This document shows positions 22,658-35,831 of a stretch of DNA of 64,000 bases, one piece after another (the first letter of the stretch is position 1; every line of letters starts with the position of its first letter). Below the pieces are notes generated by a model that searched no databases, was not told where the DNA came from, and saw nothing but the letters and a program-made list of their open reading frames with translations. Origin of the DNA: Eremomyces bilateralis CBS 781.70 (taxonomy: Eukaryota > Ascomycota > Dothideomycetes > Eremomycetales > Eremomycetaceae). The position numbers and the translations under genes are program-made. The DNA is taken from positions 301,954-365,953 of the forward strand of contig NW_022985089.1 in NCBI RefSeq assembly GCF_010015585.1, given 5' to 3'.

Positions 22658-25600
22658 TGTGAGTGGGATAGTCAAGACTTGACGGAGGACAGTGGAAGAG
22701 ACGGACCTGTACACGGAAGAGAGGACACAACAAAACGAGAGACTCGATCCAAACAGATATGACAACAGGTGTATGGAATTGCATTGCCGTATATCCCGTA
22801 CTTAACTGAGTAATATACAAACCCCACCACAAGAAAGCACAGCCAGCGGCTCGGACATGGAGACCGGAGCTTAGATGGGTGGTTCGGGGTTGTATCAGCC
22901 TATGAAAACGATTATCGTCTTGTCTGATAGTTGGCCCGGGGCCAAGGTCCGTCGCTGGGCAGTTTTCAGCCCGCGGAGAATGCATGGTCGGGCCGCTTCA
23001 AAAAGCCTAGATAGACGGTCTGGGCGCAGTACCACAGAGGGCTGCGTTAGCTAGATGCAAGCAGCTAAGCGTCCATATTTACTCATACCACCGGGAAAGC
23101 AAAGAGTGGCTTAATCGGGTATAAATTAAAGGAAATATTGGTGGAGTGCATGCAGAATGCGAAGTGAAGAAACTATGAGCAGTAAGATGAAGGATTATGC
23201 TATGATGATATGCAGGCTGGCTGAGGAGGAGCACTTTTACGAACATGGATCCGATGCCACACAAACCACAATCTATGCCATTAGGGATAACCGAATCTCT
23301 AACAATAACCATTCTGTACTAACATTTCACCGACACCCCTTGTAATCTGTATAACAATATCTGCAAGGCGGCAGAGATGCAAGGGGATCGCCTGGAAATT
23401 CCGAAAATCCCGTCAGTCTCCCTAGTCTCCTTAGCTTCCGACTAATAGAAGATTTCTGGTTTCTCACCCACAACAGCCGACCCCTCTCCACTTATGGTAC
23501 GTACCCAGCGCCCCTACTATGTAAATCTCCATGATGGCGCCAATCCTTCATATTGCTTGTCAAGACGTCGTGCAACGGTAACTGGCCCACCTTATAATTG
23601 GAGCTGGGCTTCCCATCAGCCCGGCTTGACGGCTTGGCCTCTTGGGCGTCTGGATTCTGGAAGTCTGCAAAGTGCAAAGGCCTCTACCCGCCATCCAAGA
23701 CTCCATTTGCTTCCCTGTCGATTCCGTCCCAAACAGGTTTTGACCCAGATACCGGGACGTGGCGTGAGCTACCATAGTAACAAGCTGGGAAATGCTATGT
23801 TTGGACATGGATACGACCACAGTTCAAATTTGGGGACGAAATCCCCGCCCACGAGGACTGTCTTGGGTCTTTGAATACCTCACTGACAGTTGTACTATTA
23901 ACAGGCTAGTCAAGGAACAACTTCATCCCTTCGCACCGAACAGACGGGCGAAGGAACACAGTTTTTGTTCTTTGTACCACACTGATCTGCCGTGAACTGT
24001 TGATGAAACAGCGTTCCTGGCGATCGGGTATTCCCAACAGCTCTGACCTGTCCAGTCTCCGGAAAACCGAGCGTGGCCTTACCCAGCCCCCTCAATGACA
24101 TGAAAATGGAGCTCTCGGATGCGGTCGCCGTCTTTGCAGCCTGCGTGTTCGGCTACTATGCTGCACATACTGGTACGTAACCCGATACGACGGGTAAGAA
24201 AACGCATACAGGATACGACCAGCTTCTTGAATCTACAGGCTGGACGAAATATTTCCTTTGTAACGGTTACTACTGCCCGAGGAGGTATGGTCTCGTGAAG
24301 ACCCCGTTTTCTCCGATAAGACTGTGCTATATTTGGATATACGGTCTACCATCCCGTACACAATGACACTCGCCTTCTGCGCAGGTCACTTCTCCAATTC
24401 CGGTTAGAAGCATCAGGCGGGCACCCTGGTCCCGAAGCTAAACGGAACATCCAACATCAATAATAAGGTTACGAAGGGGGGCAGGATCGGCAACCAGCTC
24501 GGGGAGCCGATTCAAACTACAAGCCTACATGTATATTCTCCCCAAACTATCGCTCCACCGTCCTGCTTGGCCAATGAGCCGTGTACACAGTACAGATCCA
24601 TGTGTCATTCGATCCTGCGCATGCATCTGAGCTAGCCTTCGACGACCAGATATGCGTGTGGTTCGGCGTCTTTGGCAGAAAGCTGGACAGCGCATCGAAG
24701 CCGATCTGGCAATCGCCACGCTTTTATCGTCCACGACTGTTGGATCGGGGACTTTCCATTGTGCTTCTCAACCGCTCTGGGCGAATATTGAAGTATATGG
24801 GAAAGTTGCAAATTCCGATTGGACTATGCTCTCAGCTCTGTCACTTAATGGTCGTGTGACCCTTCCTGTCACCTGTGCCGCCGTCTGTGGACTACTGCAT
24901 CCCTACTTGAGGGACACTAGGAGATTATTGATCCAACTTCTCAATGTGCTTTGTTGTGGCTTGACGGTAATTATGCTTGGCGATTGGCCAGCTTCCATCT
25001 TCACTGACCTCAGTCCTGTCCGGTTCTCGCATCACGGGAGGAGTGAGGCTTGCTGGCGTTATGGATACGAGTCCGTGTTCTCCTAATATGGTTCAGACCA
25101 CCTGGGTCGACTTTGTTCCTCGTTCTTCTCGGATTTCGATATTCCGATGTAACATTCAAAGTATCCAGTCATCATTGTGGCCCACTTTCTCCAGGGAATC
25201 ATGCCAATCAGTTTCGACCTGTCCGCCGCTGCATATTCTCTATTACGAGAATCAGAGCGCCCTTAGCAATACTATTTGCTCCGAATCGCAAAAACGACTC
25301 CTTACAAAATTAGATCTTCTTAGTCTGGGCGATATGTCCCACGTCGCACAACCAATTATGCCGCCAATAGTTTGCTTCAGCAATCCACCCAGCATAAAGC
25401 TATCTTACTGACATCCAATGGCAACTTCCGCTATCTTCAACTTCATCCGGAGATGCTCACATTCAGTTTTTCCAGTCTGCCGGCACTGTTCTAATTTCGT
25501 CGAAGCATCTTACACTTTTTCTCAGTCATTGATTCAGTGGATTCGGTTACCCCGGTCTCGCCAAACCGCGCATGAAAGCATTGTCGAGATGCAGTCTTAT

Positions 25601-26143
25601 AGGATCCGCTTTTGACGCTGACATGTATTGATAGACCAGGAACTACTCCACGCGCCACCGAGACTTGCATATCTCTTGCATCAAATTGCTAGTCGATCTG
25701 CAAGTTCTCGTGTGGCTGAACTTCAACAACGTCTATTGAGCTAAGACCAAGCGATGCATGGTCCATTTGCATGACACAGGGAGTTAGCGATTATATTCGG
25801 CATGGAGTTAGGTAACCAAGTTTCCCGGAAATGGCTTTCCAATCTTTCTGTTAAGGCAAACTAAGGTCTTTCTGATGGCTCGATGCTTCCACATTGGCTA
25901 CTTTATCCGATGGAAACAAGGCACAGGCTGGGCAGCTGGACCTAAAAAACATTGGCAGAAATGCCGGAAGCGGTACGGCTCAGAGGCCGCAAAGATGCAG
26001 TAAGTATATCAACCTTTGAGCATCTTCCTTCATTCTCCTATATCTTCCTATGGAAATGCCGTATTTGCTTTAACTGGTCCTCTCCTGCGTTTTTCCTTCA
26101 CTATATCGATTCATATTAAGCAAATACCGAAACTCATACAATT
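22658..26143. other. Long intergenic region, possibly with gene remnants
   Basis: About 3.5 kb upstream of both the secreted-protein gene and the laccase. Short frames at 24581-25411 overlap in several frames and show no family motif. One weak spliced candidate starts at 24100. I see no supportable gene; some of it could be decayed coding sequence. Confidence 0.45.
24100..24366 (+). other. Weak candidate small spliced gene
   Basis: ATG at 24100 opens MKMELSDAVAVFAACVFGYY, a short hydrophobic stretch like a signal anchor. Donor gtacgt at 24173 and acceptor ctacag ending 24237 (65 nt) would continue with WTKYFLCNGYYCPRRYG to a stop at 24364-24366, about 70 residues. An acceptor at 24211 is also in frame but leaves a 39-nt intron. 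No family is recognised; it may be chance or the 5' remnant of a dead gene. Confidence 0.2.
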
Positions 26144-28238
26144 ATGCGGTCGTTACTACTTTTGGTCTCAACACTCCTTACCTCCTCATTTGCCCTTCAG
26201 CTACCTTACGATCATATATTATGGGGACCTGGCGGTTTAGCAAGCGGTGGCTTCGTCCGTCGGCAAGCTAATACCACGTCAAGCGCGGCTCCAACTACGA
26301 CGAGTAGAGCGCCTGATTCTTCTTGCAAGAATGGTCCTTTGACAAGGAGTTGCTGGTCGAATGGATTTAGTATCGCTACTGATTTTGACGAGAAATGGCC
26401 AAACACCGGGAAGACAGTCTATGTGAGTGGATCCAGGCAATGACTATAGTTTGCTTGGGTTTTCTAACCATTGTCCAGTATACGCTGGAACTGAGAAATA
26501 CGACCTGTAATCCGGATGGGAATGGGGACCGCACTTGTCTGCTCTTCAACAATCAGCTCCCCGGTCCAACAATCATCGCAGGTGCGTGGGTACTACTACT
26601 ATTGTTTCAAGTCATCGATTAATGCCAAATGCAGATTGGGGAGATACCGTTGCTGTGACCGTGAAGAATCTCTTGCCTGATAACGGCACCTCGATCCACT
26701 GGCACGGAATCCGTATGCTAAACACAGTCACAGAAGATGGAGTCAATGGCATAACCGAATGTAGGGAACTCTTTTAGTCATGTTCCTTTGCGCTTTCTAA
26801 CTCATCTAAGGCCCTCTTGCACCGGGTGACACCAAGATCTACACGTTCCGAGCTACACAGTTTGGCACAACATGGTACCACAGCCATCACAGTGCGCAAT
26901 ACGGCGACGGCGCTGTCGGCACCGTCATCATCAATGGCCCTGCTGCGGCAAACTATGACATAGATCTGGGCACGTACTCTGTCACGGATTGGTACTATCC
27001 CACCACATTTCAAATCAATGCCATTGCCCATCAAAACCTACAGGTTCAAGCACCGCCGCCACCAGGGGACACGATCTTGATTAACGGCACGAACAAGCAC
27101 CCTACTTCAGGCGGTGGGAGCTATAACAAAGTCAAGCTGACCCCAGGAAAGAAGTATCGCTTGAGATTAGCGAACACGTCAGTCGACAGTAACATTCGAG
27201 TGTCACTGGACGGGCATAAAATGAAGATTATCACTGGAGATTTTATTCCAGTTCAGCCAATTGACAGAGAATGGATATTACTCGCCATAGGTAAGCCTTT
27301 CCCTCCCGGATTTAGTCCTATGGTTCTAATAGCATCCGTGTAGGGCAACGGTATGATGTTGTTATTCAAGCTAACCAGCCTGTTGGGAACTACTGGTTCC
27401 GCGCTATCGCCGCAGCACCATGTGCATCAGCGAATCGATTCTCTGCGCTGAGCATATTCCAGTACGATGGAGCGCCGAACGCCGATCCAACCACGACCGG
27501 TTTTACGGTACCGACTACCTGCGCCGACGAAGCTCCGCTGGTTCCGTGGGTCAAGAACAACGTGCCTTCCGAGTCCTTCATTTCCCAGGCCCAGAACTTG
27601 GATGTGGACCTGGGTCGACAGCAGGTAACCACTAACGGCGAGAGCATTGTAAGTATCGGTCGTCCGGATAGCGAAATGGATCTCTGCTAAAATCGTGATA
27701 GGTTGTCTGGGCCGTGAACATGACGGCTATTGACGTTCAATGGGAGAAGCCAACCTTGCAGTACCTGATCGACGGGAACACCGACTACCCCCAAGTTTCC
27801 AACCTGATCGAAATCCCCGCCGGTCAACAATGGACCTTCTGGATCATCCAAGAGACAGGCGGCACCGAGACACGAGTCCCAATCCCCCATCCCATGCATC
27901 TTCATGGTCACGACTTCTACATCCTCGGCAGCGGCCAGGGCATCTTTGACAAAAACGTCAACGTCGCCGACCTCAAGTTCGATAACCCTGACCGCCGCGA
28001 TGTCACGTTCCTCCCAGGAGGCGGATGGGTCGTGGTCGCGTTCCCGACCGACAACCCGGGTGCGTGGTTGATGCACTGTCATATCGCGTGGCATATCGGC
28101 GAAGGACTTGGCGTACAGTTCTTGGAGCGGAAGAGTGAGATCACTCTGCCTGGATCGGCATGGCAGCAGACCTGCACGAACTGGAAGACGTACTACAACG
28201 GAAATCCGGCTTGGCTGAAGGATGATTCGGGGCTGTGA
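26144..28238 (+). CDS. Secreted laccase (ascomycete multicopper oxidase)
   Basis: Oxidises phenolic substrates and reduces oxygen to water using four coppers. Exons 26144-26422, 26479-26581, 26635-26760, 26811-27290, 27344-27648 and 27702-28238 give 609 residues; all five introns are 50-56 nt. A signal peptide (MRSLLLLVSTLLTSSFA) is followed by three cupredoxin domains. All four copper motifs are present: SIHWHGI, TWYHSHHSAQYGDG, HPMHLHGHDF and HCHIAWHIGEGL, the last with the type-1 copper cysteine. The protein ends in DSGL, the ascomycete-laccase C-terminal plug, so processing may resemble family members. Many N-x-S/T sites fit secretion. A role in pigment or phenol metabolism is not decided by the neighbours, which include no polyketide or other biosynthetic genes. 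Confidence 0.94.
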
Positions 28239-29174
28239 GGTGATATCGACGGCAGGGGGGCGCTGCAGAGCATAAAATATTGGTGTCTGATAGGTTTCTG
28301 ATGCATTAATAACCGGCCGCAATTACGGTAGACGATGACAGAGCTGAGCAGAGGGAGTAGCGCACAATGGATTCTTGCTCTTATTGTACATTTGTACTCG
28401 ATGGAGGAAGGCATATATACTAACCTAGCAATATAACCCGCCTTATAAACAAGCATGCAACCCCTTTTGTTATATCCGCACTTTATGATGACATGCCGGG
28501 AATATCCCACTCCTACAGCCACATTTTCCTCTAAATAGAGATCGGCGTTCTAGACCGGAGGTGCAGCTGGCGAAGGAACTAAGAAATCGACATCGATACT
28601 ATTGTACTCACTGTCAGATGTCAACTGTGCCACCTTAAACCTTTGGATAATCCTTTGTTGAGTTGTTGTACGGTTGGGATCTTCGGATTCCCTGAATTCC
28701 GCCCTTTTATTGATCCTTTACATGGTTTGGTTCACCAGAACAATCCAAACCAAATTCGTATCGCTCCACATCGTCGCCACCTGAATTCTTTGTCGACCAA
28801 GACACTACTACGACTCCAAGAACCAAGACCGCTCGATCTCATTAATCCCCAATGCACTCCCTTTGATCGCCTTGGTTTGGTCTTCAATCCTGCTTCGGGC
28901 GCAGAGCCACAATGGATATCTAACAGTACTCCTTCCCCGTGGTGGGAGCACCTGTTCACCCTCCGTCGCACGCGCGCATTCGCGTATACATTCACCTATA
29001 CGTAACTTCGGTGAAGCGGCTTACGCGACAGGCGATTCCATCATCGACAACTGAATTCGCCTTGATTTGGACTATGGCATCCTACGATATATCCTGACGC
29101 GATTTGCCACGCATATCCTACCTCCGACACGGCATTGCCTCTTCCCTACCCTCTCTCTCTGCGACACAATCACA
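28239..29174. other. Intergenic
   Basis: Laccase 3' flank and TRK promoter/leader. Frames are short and overlapping; no further gene supported. Confidence 0.55.
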
Positions 29175-32100
29175 ATGGCGTGGAACATTCTGGGAAGATG
29201 GAGCGTCAGCGTAGACAAGATGAGACCTTGGTTTCGCTGGATTCCGAAGGTCCAATTGCCGCGGTTCCATCATCTCAATTTCATTCTGATCCATTGTATG
29301 CGAACAAGCCCCGGGGGATTGGAAGGACCTTGCTGACCGGATACGACTAGACCTTTATATAATTGGCATGGCATTAATCGGCTCGCTTATCCTTGCCGGA
29401 ATCGGGAAATTCTCCTATGTCGATATGCTCTTCTTCTCCTCTGGTGGCGCGACGCAGGCTGGTCTCAACACGTATGGTCTAAGGAAAGCTTGTACAGATC
29501 CGAATGCTAACGCGCACTATTTAGAGTCGACGTCAACCAGTTGTTCCTATATCAGCAGGTTAGTGCCCTGCAGTACATTCACCACATAGCTCGCTCACTA
29601 AACAATTGTAGATTACAATCTATATGCTGGCAATGATCTGCAACCCCATTGTGATCCACTCGGCAGTTGTCTTCATTCGGCTCTACTGGTTCGAAAAGCG
29701 CTTTCAGAACGTCGTCCGCGAAGCTAGAACATTGCGAAGGCAGCGGACAATCTCACGGACAAGAAGCGAATTGCGACCAGACCGCGATATGGACGGAGAA
29801 GAACGAGGCGTGGGCTTCCGAAAGATCAACGTCCTCCGAAATCGAAATGGCGTCGCCGAGGGAAGGAATATCGATAGTGATATGACCGAGAAGGAAGAAA
29901 TCCCCGAGTCTGCCGCCAAGAAGTTGGCGGAATCCTCCTCGAGCAACAGCGATGGCCATGGGCCCGAAAACAGAAGCGACGATGACATAGCGATAGTCGA
30001 TGACGACGAACCGGTTGAGAGTCGATTCAACAGACAACATCAACGAGATATCATCTTTGCCGACGAAGTTGCGCCGGATGAACCAGATCCTAGCACAAGC
30101 GAGCGGATCCCTGAGCGCAGAACCACCGAGCAGCATATCGCATTTCTTGAAAACCAGCGAAACCCCAATAACAAAACGACTCTCCGGATCCCCGGTCCTC
30201 GGGACTTTGAACGCGGCGAAGCAGTCCGGACTGTTGAGGAGGGCGACGAAGACAACGAGTTAACCAGGCTAGACACGGGAGACGACGGCTCTCCGGGCAA
30301 GAAGCGAAGGAAAAGCTCCTATGGACCAGCCGAGTTGAATGGCGACGACCATCCTGTACGACGGCATATCACAATCGATGACCCTAGAAGAGCAAATCAC
30401 AACACGCAAGGTCGCTCCATCTACCCACGCGCGCCCGGTAGGCGCAGCTTTCGGGAGGACGCCATGTCCCCGATTACTCTTGGAAGCATCCGAACTCGCA
30501 CCTTTTCCAATTTTCTCACCAAATCGAAGACTGAGGACCGAGATCCTCTACCGTATTTCAGTTGGACCGCCACCATTGGAAGGAACTCGACATTTGTGGA
30601 TCTTAGCGAGGAACAACGAGACCAACTAGGAGGCATTGAATACCGTTCTCTGAAGACCTTGGCTTGGGTCTTGATTTGTAAGTGACGATACCTATCCCTT
30701 ATTTGATTGTTGCTCATATCCTAGGTTATTTTGTTGGATTCCACCTTTTTGGCATGTTCATCCTTTTGCCATGGATCATCGAAACAACCCATTATACAGA
30801 TATTGTGCGAGCAGCTGGTGCAAAACCTTCTTGGTGGTAAGTTCGGCCCCCTTCAATGTCGACCTCACTAATTCTTTATAAGGGGCATATTCACTCCTGC
30901 GTCGCTATTCAATGACCTTGGCCTTACTCTCACTCCGGATTCAATGGTGTCTTTCAACAAGTCCCCTCTGGTCTTGCTTTTGGGAACATTCTTGATCATC
31001 ATCGGAAACACAGGATTCCCCTGCATGCTACGCTTCGTCATCTGGGCTGCATCGAAATGCGTTCCACGCGGAAGCGCCATTTGGGAGGAACTGCAGTTTT
31101 TGCTCGATCATCCCCGCCGTTGCTTCACCCTTCTCTTCCCTAAAGCTGCGACATGGTGGCTGTTTTTCGTGGTTATTCTCCTCAATGTCGTCGACCTTAT
31201 CTTCTTTATCATTCTGGACCTCAACGCCGAAGTTGTGGTAGCACTGCCTCCTGGTTTCAAATTCCTCGACGGCCTCTTTCAAGCCGCATCCACGCGTACG
31301 GCGGGCTTCGCTGTTGTCAATCTTGGACAGTTGCATCCTGCTATTCAGGTCTCCTACCTTATTATGATGTACATCTCCGTCTTCCCTATCGCGATTTCGA
31401 TCCGTCGGACCAATGTGTACGAAGAGAAGTCATTAGGGGTCTATCCCGGCGGCCAATTGGAACCAGATGAGGACGGCCGCTCCCCTTCTTATATCGGTGC
31501 GCATTTGCGGCGTCAGCTATCCTTCGACCTCTGGTTCGTGTTCTTGGGTCTATTCTTCATATGCATCATCGAAGGCGACCGGCTCCTGCAAACCAAGGAC
31601 AACGATTACACCTTCACCACCTTCGCCGTCCTCTTCGAGATCGTGTCCGCCTACGGCACAGTCGGCCTCTCCCTCGGTTATCCTAGCGCAAACACTTCCT
31701 TCTGCGGCCAGTTCCGGACCCTTAGCAAGCTGGTCCTCATCGCTATGATGATCCGCGGTCGTCATCGTGGCCTCCCATATGCTCTCGATCGCGCCATCCT
31801 CCTCCCATCCGAGTCGCTACAAAGAAAAGAGCAAGAAGATGCCGATCTCCGCGCAGCGGCTGTTAACACGACCTCTCGACGAAACAGTAAGTCTAGCGCA
31901 AGCGCCGCCAGCGGGTTCATGGCCCATCCAGACATGCCTGACACGCCATACGAGAAATCCCAAGGCGATGATGCGGATGCTCATACGGCTTTGGGTGATA
32001 TTGCGTCTGAGGGGTTGGACCATGCTCGCAGTCATATGACAGGTATCACAGGCCGGTCGATGAGCAGGCGGGGGAGTGAGATGGATCCGGAGAGTAGTAG

Positions 32101-32191
32101 GGACGCAACGCCCAGTCGGCGACGGCGCGCCACACACATCCTTACCGGTGCACTTAGCACGACTCCCGCACTTCGGAGGAAGATGGCATAG
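29175..32191 (+). CDS. trk1: TRK-family potassium transporter
   Basis: Plasma-membrane K+ uptake system. Exons 29175-29295, 29351-29471, 29525-29558, 29612-30677, 30725-30836 and 30883-32191 give 920 residues; five introns of 46-55 nt all keep the frame. The first membrane-pore-membrane unit shows LNFILIHY and the pore loop SSGGATQAGLNT, followed by the helix ending RLYWFEKRF. A ~300-residue hydrophilic loop rich in charged residues comes next, as in fungal Trk1. The other units follow: CYFVGFHLFGMFILLPW, LFNDLGLTLTPDS, QAASTRTAGFAVVNLGQ and SAYGTVGLSLGYPS. Gly residues of the selectivity filter are present in the visible loops. The C-terminus is Ser/Arg-rich. The start is the ATG nearest the first helix; an upstream in-frame ATG at 29067 is possible but adds no recognised sequence. 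Confidence 0.93.
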
Positions 32192-33160
32192 AATACGTTG
32201 TTTGACGTGCTTTATTTGCCCTCATAGCATGATGGATCGGCATCTCATTCTGAACGCTCTGATGATGGTCACGATTTATGATGAGTTTTTATGCGGCGGA
32301 TCTACTGTTGTTGTTTCTAGCATAGATTGCATTGCTCGCGCAAAACCGTGGTGTGGATACATCCATGGTACTCCCAATCACGTTGGTAGTTCAGCGAACG
32401 TGTGCTTACCATGTTCTTCTATGGTTCTTCGTTGTGAAATCATGAACAGGAAAATCACGCAGTGAAGTGGTAAAAGGGCTATTCACGGTCAGCCTATGTT
32501 TAGGATAGACAATATCGAGAGTCCCAATGTGTACCTTAGTAAGGTAGCTCTGAAAGCTTAGATCGTAGCTCATACAAGTCCTTAAGGTAAACCATCCCAT
32601 ACTGCGCCTCTATTAATCCGATACGCTTCGTATATGTTCCTTTTTCCATAGGCTGGAGACGCGTAGTATGGTAAAGCCCGCCAATGATTCCACGATAAGG
32701 GATGAAACCTGGCAGTCAATTTCACTCGCAAATCCACCATGCAATATAAATCACCTCCAAGAAATTCCCCTCATCAAATGTCCTTCTGATCACTAATGCC
32801 ACTGCCTGGCCCTGGGGTAGCAAAGCATGTACTCCTGCAACTGTGTCCAGTACCTAGACAGCACTTGATCCTGGACATAAGTCTTGAGTCGTCTTCTAAA
32901 ATGGGTACCGGACACAATCCGAACGAAGCCACGTCGCAATGGATTGCTTTTAGGCGTGAATCGAATAGCGTTGGTAGAACCTGTAGACTATATGAAGGAG
33001 AGAAAGTGACACACCCAGTGAGTGTGCGACATGATCCAACAATCTATCTATCCTATAACGAAATTTGCAAACGAGTGACTGTTTAGAAGTACATAGACGA
33101 CCGTGTTGATTACAGTGCAGTGCCAGAAGTTCTAGAGACGTAAAGCCGACCTTGGTCGTG
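32192..33160. other. Convergent 3' intergenic region
   Basis: Between the stop codons of the TRK and MYND genes. No supportable gene or repeat seen. Confidence 0.55.
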
Positions 33161-35831
33161 TCAGACAATTTGCCGTGCCAGTGCTTCTGTAGCGAATTGA
33201 AGCCATTCGGCTGCAAGAACCCAGTCGTCCCCGTAGGCGAAAACGATCTCTTGCATGTCATGTATGCGAAAGACTTGGATGAGGCCAAGGTCCTCACATG
33301 GCATCATCTTTTCCTTGATCGATTGAATCTCCTGGAGATCCCTCTTCTCGACCTCGCTGGCAGGCCGAAGACGAAGTTTCTTCTGCAGTTTGTAAATCCC
33401 AGCACCGTCCGTATGCATTTTAACAAAACATTCATGGCGGTGAAGAATAGCAATTCGATTCTCCCGGTGCTGGCGAGCAATGGTTGGCCAGCTGGGGCCG
33501 AAGAAAGTCTCGAAGGATTCGGGAGTATCCAGCCCAGCACCGATCAGCTCCCAGAGAGGGGGCAAAAATGCTTTGCACCTAGACCCGTGAAGTCAGTAGG
33601 TAGTCTCACATGAAACCGTGTGGTATTACGCGCGAGGGTTTGTGCAGTGCATCGGCCATTGAACTTGAGATTGCCGAGATAATGAGAACGTACTTGCTGA
33701 ATTCAGGATCCTTTTTGCCAAAATTGCGCAGTCCTGGCATCTTTCGCGCAAGCTTGCGAGCAGCAGGGTCCACCGGGGCGTTCTCAGTATAGAACTTGTT
33801 GACCGCACTCAATTCAGGGCAACAGTACATATCTAAGCTGGTAAAGAGTCTTCTCCGGCATTTTCTCCCATGTTGTTCCCGGTCCCGGCGCTGACACCGA
33901 CGAGAGCAGTAGAATACCTTCTTGCAACGGCACAGTTTCAGGGGCCGTTTTAGAGTTGCTTCACGCTTTTTGCAACTCTGACACACTCGAGTAGGGCCCC
34001 GAAGGTGCTTACATTGGTAGTCGGGAGCTCCCTCTTTTGGTTTTTTCTTGCCCCTTTCCTTTCCTGTCGGACTCTCCTCTCTGAGTGCATCGCTGCTGGT
34101 ATGGTGGTCGTCCAATTCCTCCATGTTGAGATGCTCCTCGTTGGGGCTATGTCGATGAGGTTCCTCTTCGTTGGAGCCCTCTCCGCTGGGGGGTTCTCCG
34201 CTGGGGTCTTTCCCGCTGAGGTCTTCTCGATTTGGGTCCTTCGGGCTCTCTTTGCTAGCCACCTCAGGGCGCTTTTCCGTTCCCTCCCTCCTGCGTCGTG
34301 GTGGCACACGCTTGAAGCACACCCCACTATGCGTTGCGGCCTCGAACCGTAAGCAGACCCTGGAACAGTACCATATTCTTTGACAATAACGGCAGGGAAA
34401 GAGCTCCAGTTCCTCTGGTGTAGATGCACTCTTGCACACAGTACAGTTGGTAGGAATAGGAGTAGGTTCGTGTTGAGTCAAGCTCGGTCGCTCCACTTTG
34501 ACTGTCGGCGGTTCTCGCGCTTTGCTCTTTCTACTGATTTCGGGCCCTGGATCCGGCTTCGAAGAGCTTGTTTCCCCAGTTTCCCGACTCTGTTCGGGTG
34601 AATCCCCTAACTCTTCCCCACTGGTCTCGGGCCAAGAACCAGGAGCAGCCTTCGACGAGCTTTCTATGGTCATTGGCTGCTTAGGCGCCTGTCTCTGGTT
34701 TGACTTGTGCGCTGACTTGTGCAGTAGTCCTCGTTTGGGTGGCCTTAGGAGCATCAGCAAAATGGGAAAGGCACCTAGGTCCCAAATTTTATCGTTCACG
34801 CCGTTTTCGCTGGGGTCGAGTATTTTTGCGCAAGCCCCTCGAAACCTCGGGCTTACAAACAATTCTTCTAGGAAATCCGGCGATTTCGATAACTTTTGTG
34901 AGAGTGAAATCGTAACGTCATCAGTCCCTAGAGCTTTGGTGCTGAACATCGGGTCGTCTGGAGTACATCCGAATAATTCCTGGATCGTGGTTCGCAGTCC
35001 CTCCGGAATACGTCCTGCCCTGGAGCTGTAAGAGGCAGTGGGATTTGCGGCATGAGACCGTCTCGGTAGCCACATAGGGGAATGACTTTGGGTATTATCG
35101 AAAATCGCGAATGATGCCTCAACACCCACCTCTGTGCCTTGGGCATTGTCGAACATTGGGAATGATGCTTCAACATCCACCTCTGTTCCGTGGGGACTAA
35201 CAACCATCGAGACTTCTGCTTCAATATCAACCTCGGTATTTTGGGGATCATCGAATATCGAGAAACTGGCTTCAATATCGGCCTTAGTGCTTTCGGGATC
35301 ATCAAACATAGACAATCCTGCTTCAATATCGATATCGGTGCTTTGGGGATCGTCCATCGTCGTGCAGGCCGTTTCGGCATCGGCCTGGAGATTCTGTCCC
35401 GCGATATCGTCTTGAGGTTCGATGACAATGTGAGGAAGCTTTTTGATTCCCACCTCTTCCATTACCTGCCCAAGACACGCAGCAAATTCGGCCGTTCGGG
35501 TTTCGAGAATGTACGGAGCAAATCTTCCAGATATGAGAACACGGTTAGACCGGACACCGGAAGCGATTCTCTTCCCGGGGAATAGGAAATTGTATATAAG
35601 TCTATCAACAACGACTTTTGCCAGTTCTATGGAGCCCTCCTCTGGAAGCTCAACAATGGCGCGGGATTGAAACTGAACCGCCGCTGAGCATTTCTGCGTG
35701 AAATGGATTCGTCCCGTGTTCTCTTCGATCCGATTGATTTCGATGTGCCAGTGGTTCTCACTCCCATCGGTGAGGAATCGTGGGCGTGGTAGACGATTAT
35801 ACAGCCCCGCTTCGGATTTCCAATCCACCAT
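33161..35831 (-). CDS. Protein with two MYND-type zinc fingers and 18-residue repeats
   Basis: Exons (minus strand) 35831-33694 and 33578-33161, with a 115-nt intron (gtacgt...ggtctag), give 851 residues. The start is the ATG at 35831. About residues 155-245 consist of five imperfect 18-residue repeats of the FDDPQ-TE-DIEA-S type. Two Cys/His clusters follow: CTVCKSASTPEELELFPCRY...YCSRVC...HSGVC near 460-505 and CQSCKKREATL...CRCKKVFYCSRRC...HGRKC near 605-655, both fitting the MYND pattern. Between them is a degenerate Glu/Ser/Pro repeat (SGKDPSGEPPSGEGSNEEE). The C-terminal ~140 residues (KAFLPPLWELIGAGLDTPES, LHRHECFVKMHTDG) look globular but unrecognised. MYND fingers mediate protein contacts; no catalytic SET domain is seen. 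It looks lineage-specific. Confidence 0.72.
35093..35358 (-). repeat. Coding tandem repeat, 54-bp unit, about five copies
   Basis: Imperfect 54-bp units inside the MYND-protein gene encode 18-residue repeats; each copy has a cttcaatatc-like core and gga-tca-tcg-type segment on the plus strand. Copies differ at several sites, so the array is not brand new. Confidence 0.75.

Noticed and set aside
33579-33609. 31-nt intron (gtgaga...gtctag) in the double-MYND gene
   Set aside because: Keeps the frame but is shorter than typical fungal introns; the 115-nt intron with the stronger gtacgt donor at 33693 also keeps the frame.
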